Origin: a virus
Virus record (IMG/VR): IMGVR_UViG_3300006914_000018
Coordinates: 1 to 33,334 of that record
DNA length: 33,334 bases
Strand: one strand, 5' to 3'
Positions 1-5,953 of the stretch are shown here, piece by piece. The notes under the pieces are model-generated. The model saw only the letters and a program-made list of their open reading frames with translations. It searched no databases and was not told where the DNA came from. Positions within the stretch are counted from its first letter, which is position 1; each line of letters starts with the position of its first letter. The position numbers and the translations under genes are program-made.

Positions 1-144
1 TCGCTCGTTATTGAGCGGTGTGGGCATTGCGGGACGCGGCTCCACGTCTCAGGCGTCATCCCGGAGCCCGTCCAGTATTGGGCCGATGATGCGTGGGATG
101 ACGATGAGGCCGACGATGACGATCCCACGCCGTGGCGCGCATGA
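1..144 (+). CDS. 5'-truncated small zinc-knuckle protein with acidic tail
   Basis: The reading frame is open from the first base and ends at TGA 142-144. The visible 47 residues contain a CGHCG knuckle near the left edge followed by a very acidic C-terminus rich in Asp (DDEADDDD). The start lies outside the window. This frame is preferred over the longer frame beginning at 11 because its stop overlaps the next start (ATGA at 141-144), the junction used throughout this operon, and because the competing frame is a low-complexity Ser/Arg/Pro translation. Function is unknown; a small metal-binding early protein is an inference. Confidence 0.5.
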   Translation, partial: SLVIERCGHCGTRLHVSGVIPEPVQYWADDAWDDDEADDDDPTPWRA

Positions 145-359
145 AGCGTCGCTGGGTGTCGTGGTCGATGGGCCGCAAGTGGGCGATGTGGCACCTCCCC
201 TACTTCGCGAGCGAAACGCGCCCGCTGCGCTCGAAGTGCTGGCGGATGGTCTCGCCCAATGCGCGGGTCTGCTTCAGTCTGAATCCGCCCCGTGAGCAAT
301 GCTGCTTGAAGTGCTTGGAAATCCAAGGGAGTCACGTCAACCTGAAGGTGAGCCGATGA
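141..359 (+). CDS. small putative zinc-finger phage protein
   Basis: 72 residues from ATG 141, overlapping the previous stop as ATGA. It has the layout of short phage zinc-finger proteins: a WHLPY element near residue 20, a TRPLRSKC element, then NPPREQCCLKCLEI near residue 55. The spaced cysteines and the CCLKC knuckle could form one zinc site. The same frame is open from a GTG at 132, but the ATG gives the operon-typical overlap. Role unknown; such proteins in phage early regions are usually thought to bind nucleic acid or protein partners. The similarity is judged from pattern only. Confidence 0.5.
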   Translation: MKRRWVSWSMGRKWAMWHLPYFASETRPLRSKCWRMVSPNARVCFSLNPPREQCCLKCLEIQGSHVNLKVSR

Positions 360-568
360 AAGAACTGGCCTTCTTGGTGCCCGAAGTCCCCGAAAAGGAA
401 CAAGCAGTCTCGTGGGGATTTTTGCGCCGCGTGATCGTGCATCTCGCCTACATCGCGCAAGATGCGCCGGGCGATCATCTGGAAACCCACGGGGAGTGTC
501 CCTGGTGCACGTACGCGCTGGCAGTGGTGCGGGAAGCGGAACAGGCCGAACGAAAGGGACCGGCATGA
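356..568 (+). CDS. small hypothetical protein with CPWC motif
   Basis: 70 residues from ATG 356, which overlaps the stop of the previous gene (ATGA). The middle is a predicted amphipathic helix (FLRRVIVHLAYIAQD). Near the C-terminus there is an ECPWC pair followed by a helix rich in Ala, Glu and Arg. One CxxC is not enough for a full zinc site unless the protein dimerises or uses His residues. It lies directly upstream of the ERF annealing protein and is translationally coupled to it, so a recombination or replication role is possible but not shown. Confidence 0.5.
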   Translation: MKELAFLVPEVPEKEQAVSWGFLRRVIVHLAYIAQDAPGDHLETHGECPWCTYALAVVREAEQAERKGPA

Positions 569-1281
569 CGATTACGAGCCCACAGGTTGACCTGATCGCC
601 AAGGCGCTTATTGAGTGCCAACACGAACTCAAGGTTGCGGTGAAAGACTCCACGAACCCCTTTTTCAAGTCCAAGTACGCGGACCTGGGGTCGGTCTGGG
701 AGGCGTGTCGTGACGCGCTCCACCATAACCGTCTCGCCGTGGTGCAGCTCCCTGGGTTCGAGAACGGGGTGGCGCAGCTCACGACCATCCTGCTGCACGA
801 GTCGGGACAATTCATCGAGGCCACTGCTGGGGCGCCGCTTAAGACGGCGGACGCGCAAGGTGTAGGCTCGGCGCTGACCTACCTGCGGCGCTATGCGCTC
901 GCCGCAGCGGTCGGCGTGGTCACGGAAGATGATGACGGCCAAGCGGCGAGTCCGAAGGACAAGGCGCGCCCGGTGCATAAGACGGTTGCTGAGGGCAAGG
1001 CGGGAGCATCCCACGCGAGTGTGGGGGCCAAGGACCCGGCTCCCGCCCCTCAGCCACTGTCGGAGAAGCCGAAGGCGCTGACCGAGAAAGAACCGATGCC
1101 GTGGGATGGCCCGAAGCCGCCAGCGTTGTGGCCCGCGCCCGGCCCGAAGAAAGGCAAGCCCTTGGTGGAATTGACGAGTGCCGAACTGGTCACGGGACTG
1201 GCGTGGATTCGGCGCACGGGGCGGTATCAGGAATTGGTTGAGCCCATGGAAACGCTCTTAGCGAGCCGCGAAGGTGAGTAG
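565..1281 (+). CDS. erf: ERF-family single-strand annealing recombinase
   Basis: 238 residues from ATG 565, overlapping the upstream stop; the open frame extends back to 412 but that part is another gene in a different frame. The N-terminal 125 residues match the ERF (essential recombination function) pattern: NPFFKSKYADL near 31-41, a glycine-bearing strand region with LLHESGQF near 77-83, and the signature QGVGSALTYLRRYALA near 98-113 followed by VTEDDDG. The tail is Pro/Lys-rich and may be a flexible or protein-binding region. ERF proteins of P22-type phages anneal complementary single strands, for example to circularise phage DNA or repair broken ends. No exonuclease partner is visible next to it. 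Confidence 0.88.
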   Translation: MTITSPQVDLIAKALIECQHELKVAVKDSTNPFFKSKYADLGSVWEACRDALHHNRLAVVQLPGFENGVAQLTTILLHESGQFIEATAGAPLKTADAQGVGSALTYLRRYALAAAVGVVTEDDDGQAASPKDKARPVHKTVAEGKAGASHASVGAKDPAPAPQPLSEKPKALTEKEPMPWDGPKPPALWPAPGPKKGKPLVELTSAELVTGLAWIRRTGRYQELVEPMETLLASREGE

Positions 1282-1624
1282 TCGGCACCAGCATTACGAG
1301 CCGCCCCGTGCCCTCAGCGACCCGTCCCTGTTTGAGCAAGAACCGCCGAGCGCGGCGGTGGACACAAGCGAGACCGCAGCGCAGAAGGTCCACCCTCGCA
1401 CAGCCTACTGGCGGGCGCGGATCGTGGATTACATCAAAAGTTGCGGGATGCGGGGCGCGACCGAACGTGAGGTGGAGCAGCACTTCGGCTTCTCGGGGAA
1501 CTATGTCCGTCCTCGTTTATGGGAAGCCGAAGGGAACGCCCCAGCCGGCAGACCGTTACGAGCGCCGCTGATTCGCAAAGGCGCCGCCAAGCGTGACGGG
1601 GCGCGCATTTACGTGGCTATCTAA
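1274..1624 (+). CDS. winged-helix DNA-binding-like protein
   Basis: 116 residues from GTG 1274, overlapping the end of the annealing gene by eight bases. The first 45 residues are polar and probably disordered. From about residue 46 a compact domain reads ARIVDYIKSCGMRGATEREV, then a helix ending NYVRPRLWEAEG and a basic hairpin-like end with IRKGAAKRDGARIYVAI. This helix-turn-helix-wing layout is common in small phage proteins near recombination and replication genes. DNA binding is inferred from fold pattern; the target is unknown, and a regulatory or replication accessory role fits equally well. Confidence 0.6.
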   Translation: MSSRHQHYEPPRALSDPSLFEQEPPSAAVDTSETAAQKVHPRTAYWRARIVDYIKSCGMRGATEREVEQHFGFSGNYVRPRLWEAEGNAPAGRPLRAPLIRKGAAKRDGARIYVAI

Positions 1625-1728
1625 TGGGGGCCGTCCGTCTGTGGCGATCTCAGGGCCTGCCGGTACGAGCGGCAGGGGGCTCCGTGGGGTCGTCTGGGCG
1701 GTCCCCCAAACATAGGCGGGAAATGTGA
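1624..1728 (+). CDS. possible very short ORF bridging two genes
   Basis: A 34-codon frame from ATG 1624 to TGA 1726-1728 fills the gap between two better-supported genes and overlaps both: its start overlaps the preceding stop codon and its stop overlaps the next GTG. The peptide is basic and Gly/Ser-rich (AAGGSVGSSGRSPKHRR) with no recognisable motif, and no clear Shine-Dalgarno site is seen. The overlaps resemble the rest of the operon, but the composition is also what GC-rich non-coding sequence gives. Weakly supported. Confidence 0.25.
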   Translation: MGAVRLWRSQGLPVRAAGGSVGSSGRSPKHRREM

Positions 1729-1964
1729 CGCGACTTGATAGCATCAAAGAGCGGTTCGCGATGGCCGATGCGTTGCGCGACAAGTTCTTGGGGCCGGTGC
1801 CAGACGATGATATGTCGTGGCTCCTGAAGCGCGCCGAGGAATTGGCGCTGGCGCTTGAGCCGTGGGCGCATTGGGACGTTCAGGAGTTCGGGAAGCAATG
1901 CATGGACGAGTGCGAGGCGGCGCGGCAGGCATTGCTGAACTATCGGGAACGGAATACGCGGTAG
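1725..1964 (+). CDS. small acidic hypothetical protein
   Basis: 79 residues from GTG 1725, with a GGCGGG purine stretch about six bases upstream. The protein is predicted almost wholly helical, with an acidic middle (PVDDDMSW-like segment around 25-31) and a C-terminal helix containing two cysteines (QCMDECEAARQAL). No known family was recognised. It ends about 100 bases before the replication gene, upstream of the putative operator and promoter. Confidence 0.5.
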   Translation: MTRLDSIKERFAMADALRDKFLGPVPDDDMSWLLKRAEELALALEPWAHWDVQEFGKQCMDECEAARQALLNYRERNTR

Positions 1965-1997
1965 TTCATGGGGCGGTCCCCCCAAGAGACTTGACCC

Positions 1998-2039
1998 GCG
2001 TGACAATCGTTTGCGTCACGCTTTGTCACATCATATATT
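1998..2039 (+). promoter_or_regulatory. putative promoter overlapped by GTGAC/GTCAC operator-like repeats
   Basis: An AT-rich patch in the 103-base gap before the replication gene contains TTGCGT (2011-2016), 17 bases, then TATATT (2034-2039). Around it lie GCGTGAC (1998-2004) and its inverse GTCACGC (2015-2021), plus another GTCAC at 2025-2029. The repeat covers the -35 and the spacer, as an operator would. The same pentamer forms a dense array inside the downstream gene, so the gene product may bind both places. The promoter call rests on spacing and partial consensus match only. Confidence 0.45.
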
Positions 2040-2067
2040 AGGCCACCTCTTGCGCTAGGGTCGCCCC

Positions 2068-2934
2068 GTGTATGTGAAACTCTTTGGCACCATCCTCGAC
2101 TCCTCGATCTGGGCGACCGACCTCCCGACGCGCGTCGTCTGGATCACCATGCTGGCGATGGCAGACGAGTACGGCATCGTCTCGGCGTCAGTGGGGGGGC
2201 TCGCCCGACGTGCCTGCGTCTCCGAGAAAGAGTGCAGCAAGGCCCTCAAGAATCTCCTCGCCCCTGACCCTGACAGCCGTACCAAAGAGCACGACGGACG
2301 CCGGATAGAGCCCCTCGAAGGCGGCTGGCGCTTGCTCAACTACGCGAAATATCGCGAGTTACGCACCAAGAAACAGATGGCCGATGCGATGCGCCAAACC
2401 CGCCACCGTCACAATAAGCGTGACGTGTCACAGCAACCCGTGACGAGTCACGATGTCACGACAGAAGCAGAGGCAGAGGCAGAAGCAGCACCAGAAGCAG
2501 AAGCAAATGCAAAGACAGAATCAAAGGCTCTTGTCGCGCTGACGCGCGACGGCATTGTCGCGGAACTCTCCACATTGTTCGATCACCAACACGTCAACGG
2601 CGGTCTCCGAGAAGCCAAGGCGAAGCTCATCTTCGCCTATTGGGCGGCGAAGTGGGATCACGGGAACGCGGTGTACGATGCGAGGCGCCAGGCGCGGCTC
2701 CACGCCCGCCTCCGCGAGAACTCGGACGATGTGAGCGAACTGCTCTGGGTCGTGGATGGGGCGAAGCGGGACGATTGGGTCGAGCGGAGCCGGTACGCGG
2801 GCATCGAACAACTGTTCCGGGATCGCGGCGCCGTTGAGAAGTTTGCGAGTCTGGCCCCCGGCTACCAGCGGCGGGAGTATCACCCGATGGCGGCGAAGTT
2901 TTGCCCGCAGGAGAAGAACGATGCGGTGGGTTGA
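2068..2934 (+). CDS. replication initiator-like protein (phage O-type layout)
   Basis: 288 residues from GTG 2068. Residues 1-100 form a winged-helix-like domain with the pattern seen in phage replication proteins: LPTRVVWITMLAMADEYG, GGLARRACVS, then a strand ending GGWRLLNYAKYRELR. Residues about 131-152 are a Glu-Ala linker (TEAEAEAEA). The C-terminal part (155-288) contains FAYWAAKWDHG, a basic stretch of Arg/His residues, a WVVDGAKRDDW element and a GIEQLFRDRGAVEKF helix, resembling the C-terminal region of phage helicase-loading or initiator proteins. Function is likely to recognise the origin and recruit host replication proteins. The gene itself carries a repeat array between the two domains, as in lambda O. 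No helicase or polymerase gene is visible nearby. Confidence 0.7.
   Translation: MYVKLFGTILDSSIWATDLPTRVVWITMLAMADEYGIVSASVGGLARRACVSEKECSKALKNLLAPDPDSRTKEHDGRRIEPLEGGWRLLNYAKYRELRTKKQMADAMRQTRHRHNKRDVSQQPVTSHDVTTEAEAEAEAAPEAEANAKTESKALVALTRDGIVAELSTLFDHQHVNGGLREAKAKLIFAYWAAKWDHGNAVYDARRQARLHARLRENSDDVSELLWVVDGAKRDDWVERSRYAGIEQLFRDRGAVEKFASLAPGYQRREYHPMAAKFCPQEKNDAVG
2408..2459. repeat. GTGAC/GTCAC array, candidate replication origin inside the initiator gene
   Basis: Six copies of GTGAC or GTCAC occur in 52 bases, starting at 2408, 2420, 2427, 2440, 2447 and 2455. They include two 12-bp palindromes, GTGACGTGTCAC (2420-2431) and GTGACGAGTCAC (2440-2451), whose starts are 20 bp apart, about two helical turns. 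Directly downstream (2461-2525) one strand is purine-rich with repeated GCAGAA/GCAGAG units. Iterons followed by an easily melted, strand-biased region inside the initiator gene is the lambda O origin layout. Origin function is inferred. Confidence 0.5.
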
Positions 2935-3205
2935 TCGCGTCAACGGCAACGGCAAACCGTTTCGCCAGTGGCAGGATACGGCGAAGGGTGAGAAGTTTCC
3001 CGAATGGCCGAGCGATGTCTGTCCGGGTTGTCCGGTGTGCGGCGAGGAATACGAGCCCCGCGAAATCCTCATCAATGGTGAGACGCGGGCGTCGCAGCGG
3101 CTCTATCTGTACCATGATCCGCAGCGCCATGCGGATTATCCGGTGAGCCAAGATCGTCTCGTTGAGGCGAGCGAGCTGCGCGCGCCGCGTGAACCTGGCG
3201 AGTAA
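2921..3205 (+). CDS. small putative zinc-ribbon protein
   Basis: 94 residues from ATG 2921, overlapping the 3' end of the replication gene by 14 bases. The frame is open further upstream, but that part lies over the replication gene. A CPGCPVCGEEYEP cluster at about residues 33-45 provides three cysteines of a probable zinc ribbon; a basic strand-rich region follows (SQRLYLYHDPQRH). The position immediately after the initiator suggests a replication accessory role, but no family was recognised. Confidence 0.5.
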   Translation: MRWVDRVNGNGKPFRQWQDTAKGEKFPEWPSDVCPGCPVCGEEYEPREILINGETRASQRLYLYHDPQRHADYPVSQDRLVEASELRAPREPGE

Positions 3206-3230
3206 CTTTGGGGGCGAGGGGGTTAGTCAA

Positions 3231-3437
3231 ATGAACGAGCCCGACAATCGGCGCATTGATGCGGCGCGGGCATCGCTGCGCGTCCTCGATCAAAAACTCA
3301 TCGCGCAAATGGAAGCCCCGTGGGGTCGCATGACGCACGCTCAATTCGACGCGTGGGCCACCGATATTCGCGCGTGGATCGCGAATACCCAAACAGCATT
3401 AGAGCCCGAACGTATCGCGCGCGTGGGGTCGGTATGA
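3231..3437 (+). CDS. small helical hypothetical protein
   Basis: 68 residues from ATG 3231, preceded by a purine-rich GAGGGGG site. The sequence is predicted helical throughout (DAARASLRVLDQKLIAQ, then AWATDIRAWIANTQTAL), with Trp residues in the second helix. No conserved family was recognised. The frame extends upstream to 3162 but the ribosome site favours 3231. It is coupled to the next gene by an ATGA overlap. Confidence 0.5.
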   Translation: MNEPDNRRIDAARASLRVLDQKLIAQMEAPWGRMTHAQFDAWATDIRAWIANTQTALEPERIARVGSV

Positions 3438-3577
3438 GCGTCCAAGAAGCGCGGGAGCGGCTCGAAGGGTATATCGCGGAGTGTTTCTTGAAGCATGAAA
3501 TGCCCGACCCCATCGTGATCCGGCGTCGCGAAAATGACCTCATCAGCGCTGCTCGGAGGGAAGTATTACCGTTCTGA
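3434..3577 (+). CDS. very small hypothetical protein
   Basis: 47 residues from ATG 3434, overlapping the previous stop (ATGA). It is predicted to be a two-helix peptide with a charged face (QEARERLEGYIAECF and RRRENDLISAARREV). No family recognised. The frame is open further upstream in the ORF that starts at 3320, but that part overlaps the preceding gene. Support comes from the overlap with its neighbour and ordinary composition. Confidence 0.4.
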   Translation: MSVQEARERLEGYIAECFLKHEMPDPIVIRRRENDLISAARREVLPF

Positions 3578-3597
3578 CGCCAGAGCTTGCGAGCGCT

Positions 3598-3777
3598 ATG
3601 CTGGGGGTGTGGCAGCGCCGCCGCCGTGACCCCAGAGGGACGATCTACGATTCCAGCCTCTTGGAATGTGCGCTCTACGGGCTGCCCGACTTCGCCCCGT
3701 CCCACCGTGGCTTGGCACAGTACCAGCATCTCCCGCGCTGGCGCTTTGAGGCCCCGAGAATCAAGCGGCGCCCATGA
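3598..3777 (+). CDS. very small basic hypothetical protein
   Basis: 59 codons from ATG 3598 to TGA 3775-3777. The peptide has an Arg-rich segment (WQRRRRDPRGTIYDSSLLE) and an aromatic end (YQHLPRWRFEAPRIKRRP). The frame stays open upstream, and a CTG at 3574 preceded by GGAGGG at 3555-3560 is an alternative start that would add LTPELASA. Composition looks like protein rather than noise, but there is no family match. Function unknown. Confidence 0.4.
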   Translation: MLGVWQRRRRDPRGTIYDSSLLECALYGLPDFAPSHRGLAQYQHLPRWRFEAPRIKRRP

Positions 3778-3827
3778 CTGCAAGAACTTGCACCAATCTT
3801 GGTACACAAGTTTCGGGTGTTTTCGGG

Positions 3828-3855
3828 TTGTGTGGGGGTGGTGAAGCCCTATCTT
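3828..3855 (+). promoter_or_regulatory. weak promoter candidate upstream of small-gene cluster
   Basis: In the 121-base gap between 3777 and 3899 there is TTGTGT (3828-3833), 16 bases, and TATCTT (3850-3855), about 43 bases before a start with a strong AGGAGAGG ribosome site. A new transcript here would fit the only strong Shine-Dalgarno site in this stretch. Hexamer matches are partial (3 and 4 of 6). The rest of the gap shows only G/T-rich sequence. Confidence 0.3.
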
Positions 3856-3898
3856 TAGGTCAAGCAGTTCACCCCAAGCCTTCTCAGGAGAGGCGAAT

Positions 3899-4099
3899 AT
3901 GACCCGAAACTTTCAGATTGGCCAGCGCGTAACGCTTCGCTCGGATCGTGCCGATGCCTACGGCATTCCACGCGAGGCGATTTTCACGGTCGCGCGTATG
4001 TATCCGCACAAGCACTACCAGCGCACATGGGTGGTCTTGGCCGAGCAGCCAATTGGCGATAACACGGTTGATTCACGCGAGTTGCGAGCGGCGCAGTGA
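3899..4099 (+). CDS. small beta-rich hypothetical protein
   Basis: 66 residues from ATG 3899, preceded by AGGAGAGG at a good distance, the best ribosome site in this part of the window. The sequence reads as a small beta-barrel-like domain: FQIGQRVTLRSD, then EAIFTVARMYPH and WVVLAEQPIGDNT. This is like KOW/SH3-type small domains, but that is only a pattern impression. First gene of a less GC-rich group of four overlapping small genes. Confidence 0.5.
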   Translation: MTRNFQIGQRVTLRSDRADAYGIPREAIFTVARMYPHKHYQRTWVVLAEQPIGDNTVDSRELRAAQ

Positions 4100-4293
4100 T
4101 CGTTCCCGATGATGCCGAATATGATGCGCGCCACGAATGGCCTAGCGATGACCGGTGCTACTGGTGTGCGGGTGAGGGCTGGGACGAATGTGACGATCCG
4201 ATCCAATGCACAAAGGAACACGATCAGTTAGGCCAACATCGTTGTAGCTCGTGCGGCGGTTCGGGATTAGCTAAGGACATGACGATATGGTGA
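4096..4293 (+). CDS. small Cys-rich protein with DnaJ-like zinc knuckles
   Basis: 65 residues from GTG 4096, overlapping the previous stop. Two CxxC-type knuckles are visible: CYWCAGEGWDEC near residues 21-32, with a further Cys at about 38, and CSSCGGSGLA near 50-59. CxxCxGxG units resemble the zinc-binding repeats of DnaJ, often seen alone in small phage proteins. A single zinc site joining the two knuckles is likely. Role unknown; possibly a chaperone-like or nucleic-acid-binding accessory protein. Confidence 0.5.
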   Translation: MIVPDDAEYDARHEWPSDDRCYWCAGEGWDECDDPIQCTKEHDQLGQHRCSSCGGSGLAKDMTIW

Positions 4294-4520
4294 GACGAAT
4301 GCCAATCTGCGGTCATCTCATTGCCGATCATTTGGCCTTCCTGAGCGCGCCGATGGCCGATGCATTTCGCATGGCTAAGGCCCCTGGACGTTCCCGATCG
4401 CATCGCGCACAGTGTCGTCGCGAGGCCAAACTCGTAAGCGATATCCTGCTGGCTGTGCGAGACATGAGCGGATACTGCTTTTGTGGTCGCGCCGCGCCAT
4501 GCAAAATACATCCCCAATGA
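4287..4520 (+). CDS. small Cys/His-containing hypothetical protein
   Basis: 77 residues from ATG 4287, overlapping the previous gene by seven bases. N-terminal PICGHLIADHLAF and C-terminal YCFCGRAAPCKIH patterns place Cys and His residues at both ends, with a basic helix between them. A metal site joining the ends is possible. No family recognised. Lower GC than the virion genes. Confidence 0.45.
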   Translation: MVRRMPICGHLIADHLAFLSAPMADAFRMAKAPGRSRSHRAQCRREAKLVSDILLAVRDMSGYCFCGRAAPCKIHPQ

Positions 4521-4828
4521 CTACCGATTGCTGGTATGGGTGCCCCGGATTGTGCTGTGACAATTGCGCCATTGCTAAAATGTGCATTCATCCCAAATCA
4601 CATAGTCTGCATGACAGAGAACAGCGTGAGCGGATCAAGCTTGGCGACTTCGCAGGATTTCGCGCTGCGCTCCTGGAAAGCATTCAATTGTATGCCGATA
4701 CAGAAGCGGGGCGTAGCGGAATGGGCTCCCCCGTGATGGCGCAACTCGTCCTTAGTGGAATCGAGAGTCAGATAGACATGCTAATAATTTCCGGTCGGGC
4801 CCCAAAGCCCGCGCAAGTCGCCTCCTGA
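4517..4828 (+). CDS. small Cys-rich hypothetical protein
   Basis: 103 residues from ATG 4517, overlapping the previous stop (ATGA); the same frame is open from 4412 but that part is over another gene. The N-terminus is strikingly Cys-rich (CWYGCPGLCCDNCAIAKMC within the first 25 residues), followed by a soluble helical region (FAGFRAALLESIQLYADTE) and a hydrophobic helix near residue 85. The cysteine spacing suggests a metal cluster or zinc-binding head. No family recognised. Confidence 0.5.
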   Translation: MTTDCWYGCPGLCCDNCAIAKMCIHPKSHSLHDREQRERIKLGDFAGFRAALLESIQLYADTEAGRSGMGSPVMAQLVLSGIESQIDMLIISGRAPKPAQVAS

Positions 4829-4846
4829 GGGCGAGCCGGATTCCCC

Positions 4847-5200
4847 ATGATTCGCGCCTCAGTCTATCACGGCGAGCGCGCCATCCAAAAGCAGATCGTC
4901 GCCGCGCTCCGCAAGGCCGGGTGGCTGGTCTATATCCTCTCGCGGAGTCGTGGGGCGCGGTATCACAAAGGGCTCCCCGACTTGTTCATCCGGCATACCG
5001 CGAGGAAGCTGCACGGGTGGGTGGAAGTGAAGCGCCCTGGCGAGAAGCTGCGCCCCGAGCAGGAAGCGTTTCGGAGAGCTGCGCTTGATGCGGGGGAATC
5101 GCATTGGGTGGTGTGTGATCTCTGGAACCTGCCTGGTCTCATCGAAACCGCCCCGGCCTCATATGCTTATCACCGCGAGACGGGTAGTGGGTCAATTTGA
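4847..5200 (+). CDS. VRR-NUC family nuclease
   Basis: 117 residues from ATG 4847. The sequence shows the PD-(D/E)xK layout of VRR-NUC proteins: an N-terminal helix with E10 and Q14, KGLPDLFI with Asp45, then GWVEVKRPGEKLRPEQ with Glu60 and Lys62 as the E-x-K pair and Gln72. The last part ends in a beta strand HWVVCD. Stand-alone VRR-NUC domains in phages are about this length and are thought to cut branched DNA such as Holliday junctions or replication forks. Here it could resolve recombination intermediates made with the ERF protein or trim concatemers before packaging. Catalytic residues appear intact. Confidence 0.85.
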   Translation: MIRASVYHGERAIQKQIVAALRKAGWLVYILSRSRGARYHKGLPDLFIRHTARKLHGWVEVKRPGEKLRPEQEAFRRAALDAGESHWVVCDLWNLPGLIETAPASYAYHRETGSGSI

Positions 5201-5217
5201 AAGGAGCGACCGTTCCG

Positions 5218-5331
5218 ATGGGCACGAAAGTTGAGCGACCGGTCATAGACATTAGCAATAACGAATGGCGGGGCCCGACCGACGCTGGGTTCTACATCAA
5301 ACCGGACGCGGAAGAAACTAAGGCAACTTAG
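5218..5331 (+). CDS. very small hypothetical protein
   Basis: 37 codons from ATG 5218, with AAAGGAG eleven bases upstream, to TAG 5329-5331. The peptide is polar and acidic (VIDISNNEWRGPTDAGFYIK). The last 14 bases overlap the 3' end of the convergent minus-strand gene. The ribosome site and composition favour a real gene. Function unknown. Confidence 0.5.
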   Translation: MGTKVERPVIDISNNEWRGPTDAGFYIKPDAEETKAT

Positions 5332-5602
5332 GGAAGTTGTTCTGCCTAATGCTCTCGAAGGTATTCTCAACGAGAGCCTTGCCGCCATCGCCCATGCCTC
5401 GATAGAACATGGCGAGCGCTTGCAGCGTTAGCATGGCTGGTCCCGCCAAGCTAAACTTGCAGTCATAGAAGTGGCTGGCCGTCAGCGTGAAAACGTCCAT
5501 AGCCTTGTACACGAAGACGCACTCGCGGAACGTGCACCCGGTGAATGTATTGCCATCAAGATTCACAGTCTCGTTCTTGAACGTACGATCACGAAACTCC
5601 AT
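5318..5602 (-). CDS. pentapeptide-like host-type protein
   Basis: 94 residues on the minus strand. The start ATG (5602) has AGGAG eight bases upstream; a GTG at 5611 is in frame but overlaps that site. The N-terminal half carries short beta-helix-like steps (NETVNLDGNTFTGCTF, then ECVFVY), followed by FYDCKFSLAGPAMLTLQALA and a C-terminal helix GGKALVENTFESI. It resembles small pentapeptide-repeat-like proteins of bacterial chromosomes rather than phage structural proteins. Opposite orientation and lower GC than the surrounding genes suggest recently acquired cargo. Role unknown. Confidence 0.6.
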   Translation of the reverse strand: MEFRDRTFKNETVNLDGNTFTGCTFRECVFVYKAMDVFTLTASHFYDCKFSLAGPAMLTLQALAMFYRGMGDGGKALVENTFESIRQNNFPKLP

Positions 5603-5619
5603 CTCTGTCACTCCTGGGA

Positions 5620-5649
5620 TTGCTAGAAGGCCGCACCATCCCCTATACT
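5620..5649 (+). promoter_or_regulatory. promoter for a probably leaderless small gene
   Basis: TTGCTA (5620-5625), 18 bases, TATACT (5644-5649). The expected transcription start, six to eight bases after the -10, coincides with ATG 5656, so the transcript would have almost no leader. No Shine-Dalgarno site precedes that ATG, consistent with leaderless translation. The promoter lies in the 53-base space between two divergent genes. Confidence 0.5.
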
Positions 5650-5655
5650 GTATCC

Positions 5656-5889
5656 ATGCCTAAACGCTCAAGCAAGCCACCCCAGGACATGAATGAGGCC
5701 GCCGCGCAGGCGGTGGCTCGCCTGACGGGCACCGAGCCCCCCCCACGCGAGAAGAATCCCGCAGCGGTCGCGCTAGGCCGTCTGGGTGGCAAGAAGGGGG
5801 GCTTGGCCCGCGCCGCTAAGCTCAGCGCACAGCGGAAGCGGGAGATTGCCAAGAAGGCGGCCCAGGCCCGATGGAAAGGTAAGGGCTAG
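5656..5889 (+). CDS. small basic KGG/GGxxGG-type host-like protein
   Basis: 77 residues from ATG 5656. The C-terminal half matches a widespread small bacterial protein pattern: KNPAAVALGRLGGKKGG, then ARAAKLSAQRKREIAKKAAQ and a final ARW. The N-terminal part (PKRSSKPPQDMNEAAAQAVA) also looks like that family. Its biochemical role is not established; the basic helical end suggests nucleic-acid binding. It has its own promoter and no ribosome site, and it is followed by a hairpin, so it seems to be an independent unit within the phage genome. Confidence 0.65.
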   Translation: MPKRSSKPPQDMNEAAAQAVARLTGTEPPPREKNPAAVALGRLGGKKGGLARAAKLSAQRKREIAKKAAQARWKGKG

Positions 5890-5910
5890 TGTGATACAGC
5901 ACACCAGCTT

Positions 5911-5953
5911 ACCTATGGACCCCCCTTGCGGTTTGGGGGGACTACCGATAGGT
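5911..5953 (+). terminator. hairpin after small host-like gene, probable terminator
   Basis: ACCTAT (5911-5916) can pair with ATAGGT at the right end, and CCCCCC (5920-5925) with GGGGGG (5935-5940), enclosing a TTGCGGTTT loop. No T-run follows, so this is not a standard Rho-independent terminator on the + strand, but its place 21 bases after a stop codon fits a transcript-ending or transcript-protecting structure. Confidence 0.45.

Noticed and set aside
11-295. 94-residue + ORF at the left edge
   Set aside because: Low-complexity Ser/Arg/Pro start and overlap with two frames that have zinc-knuckle motifs and an ATGA junction.
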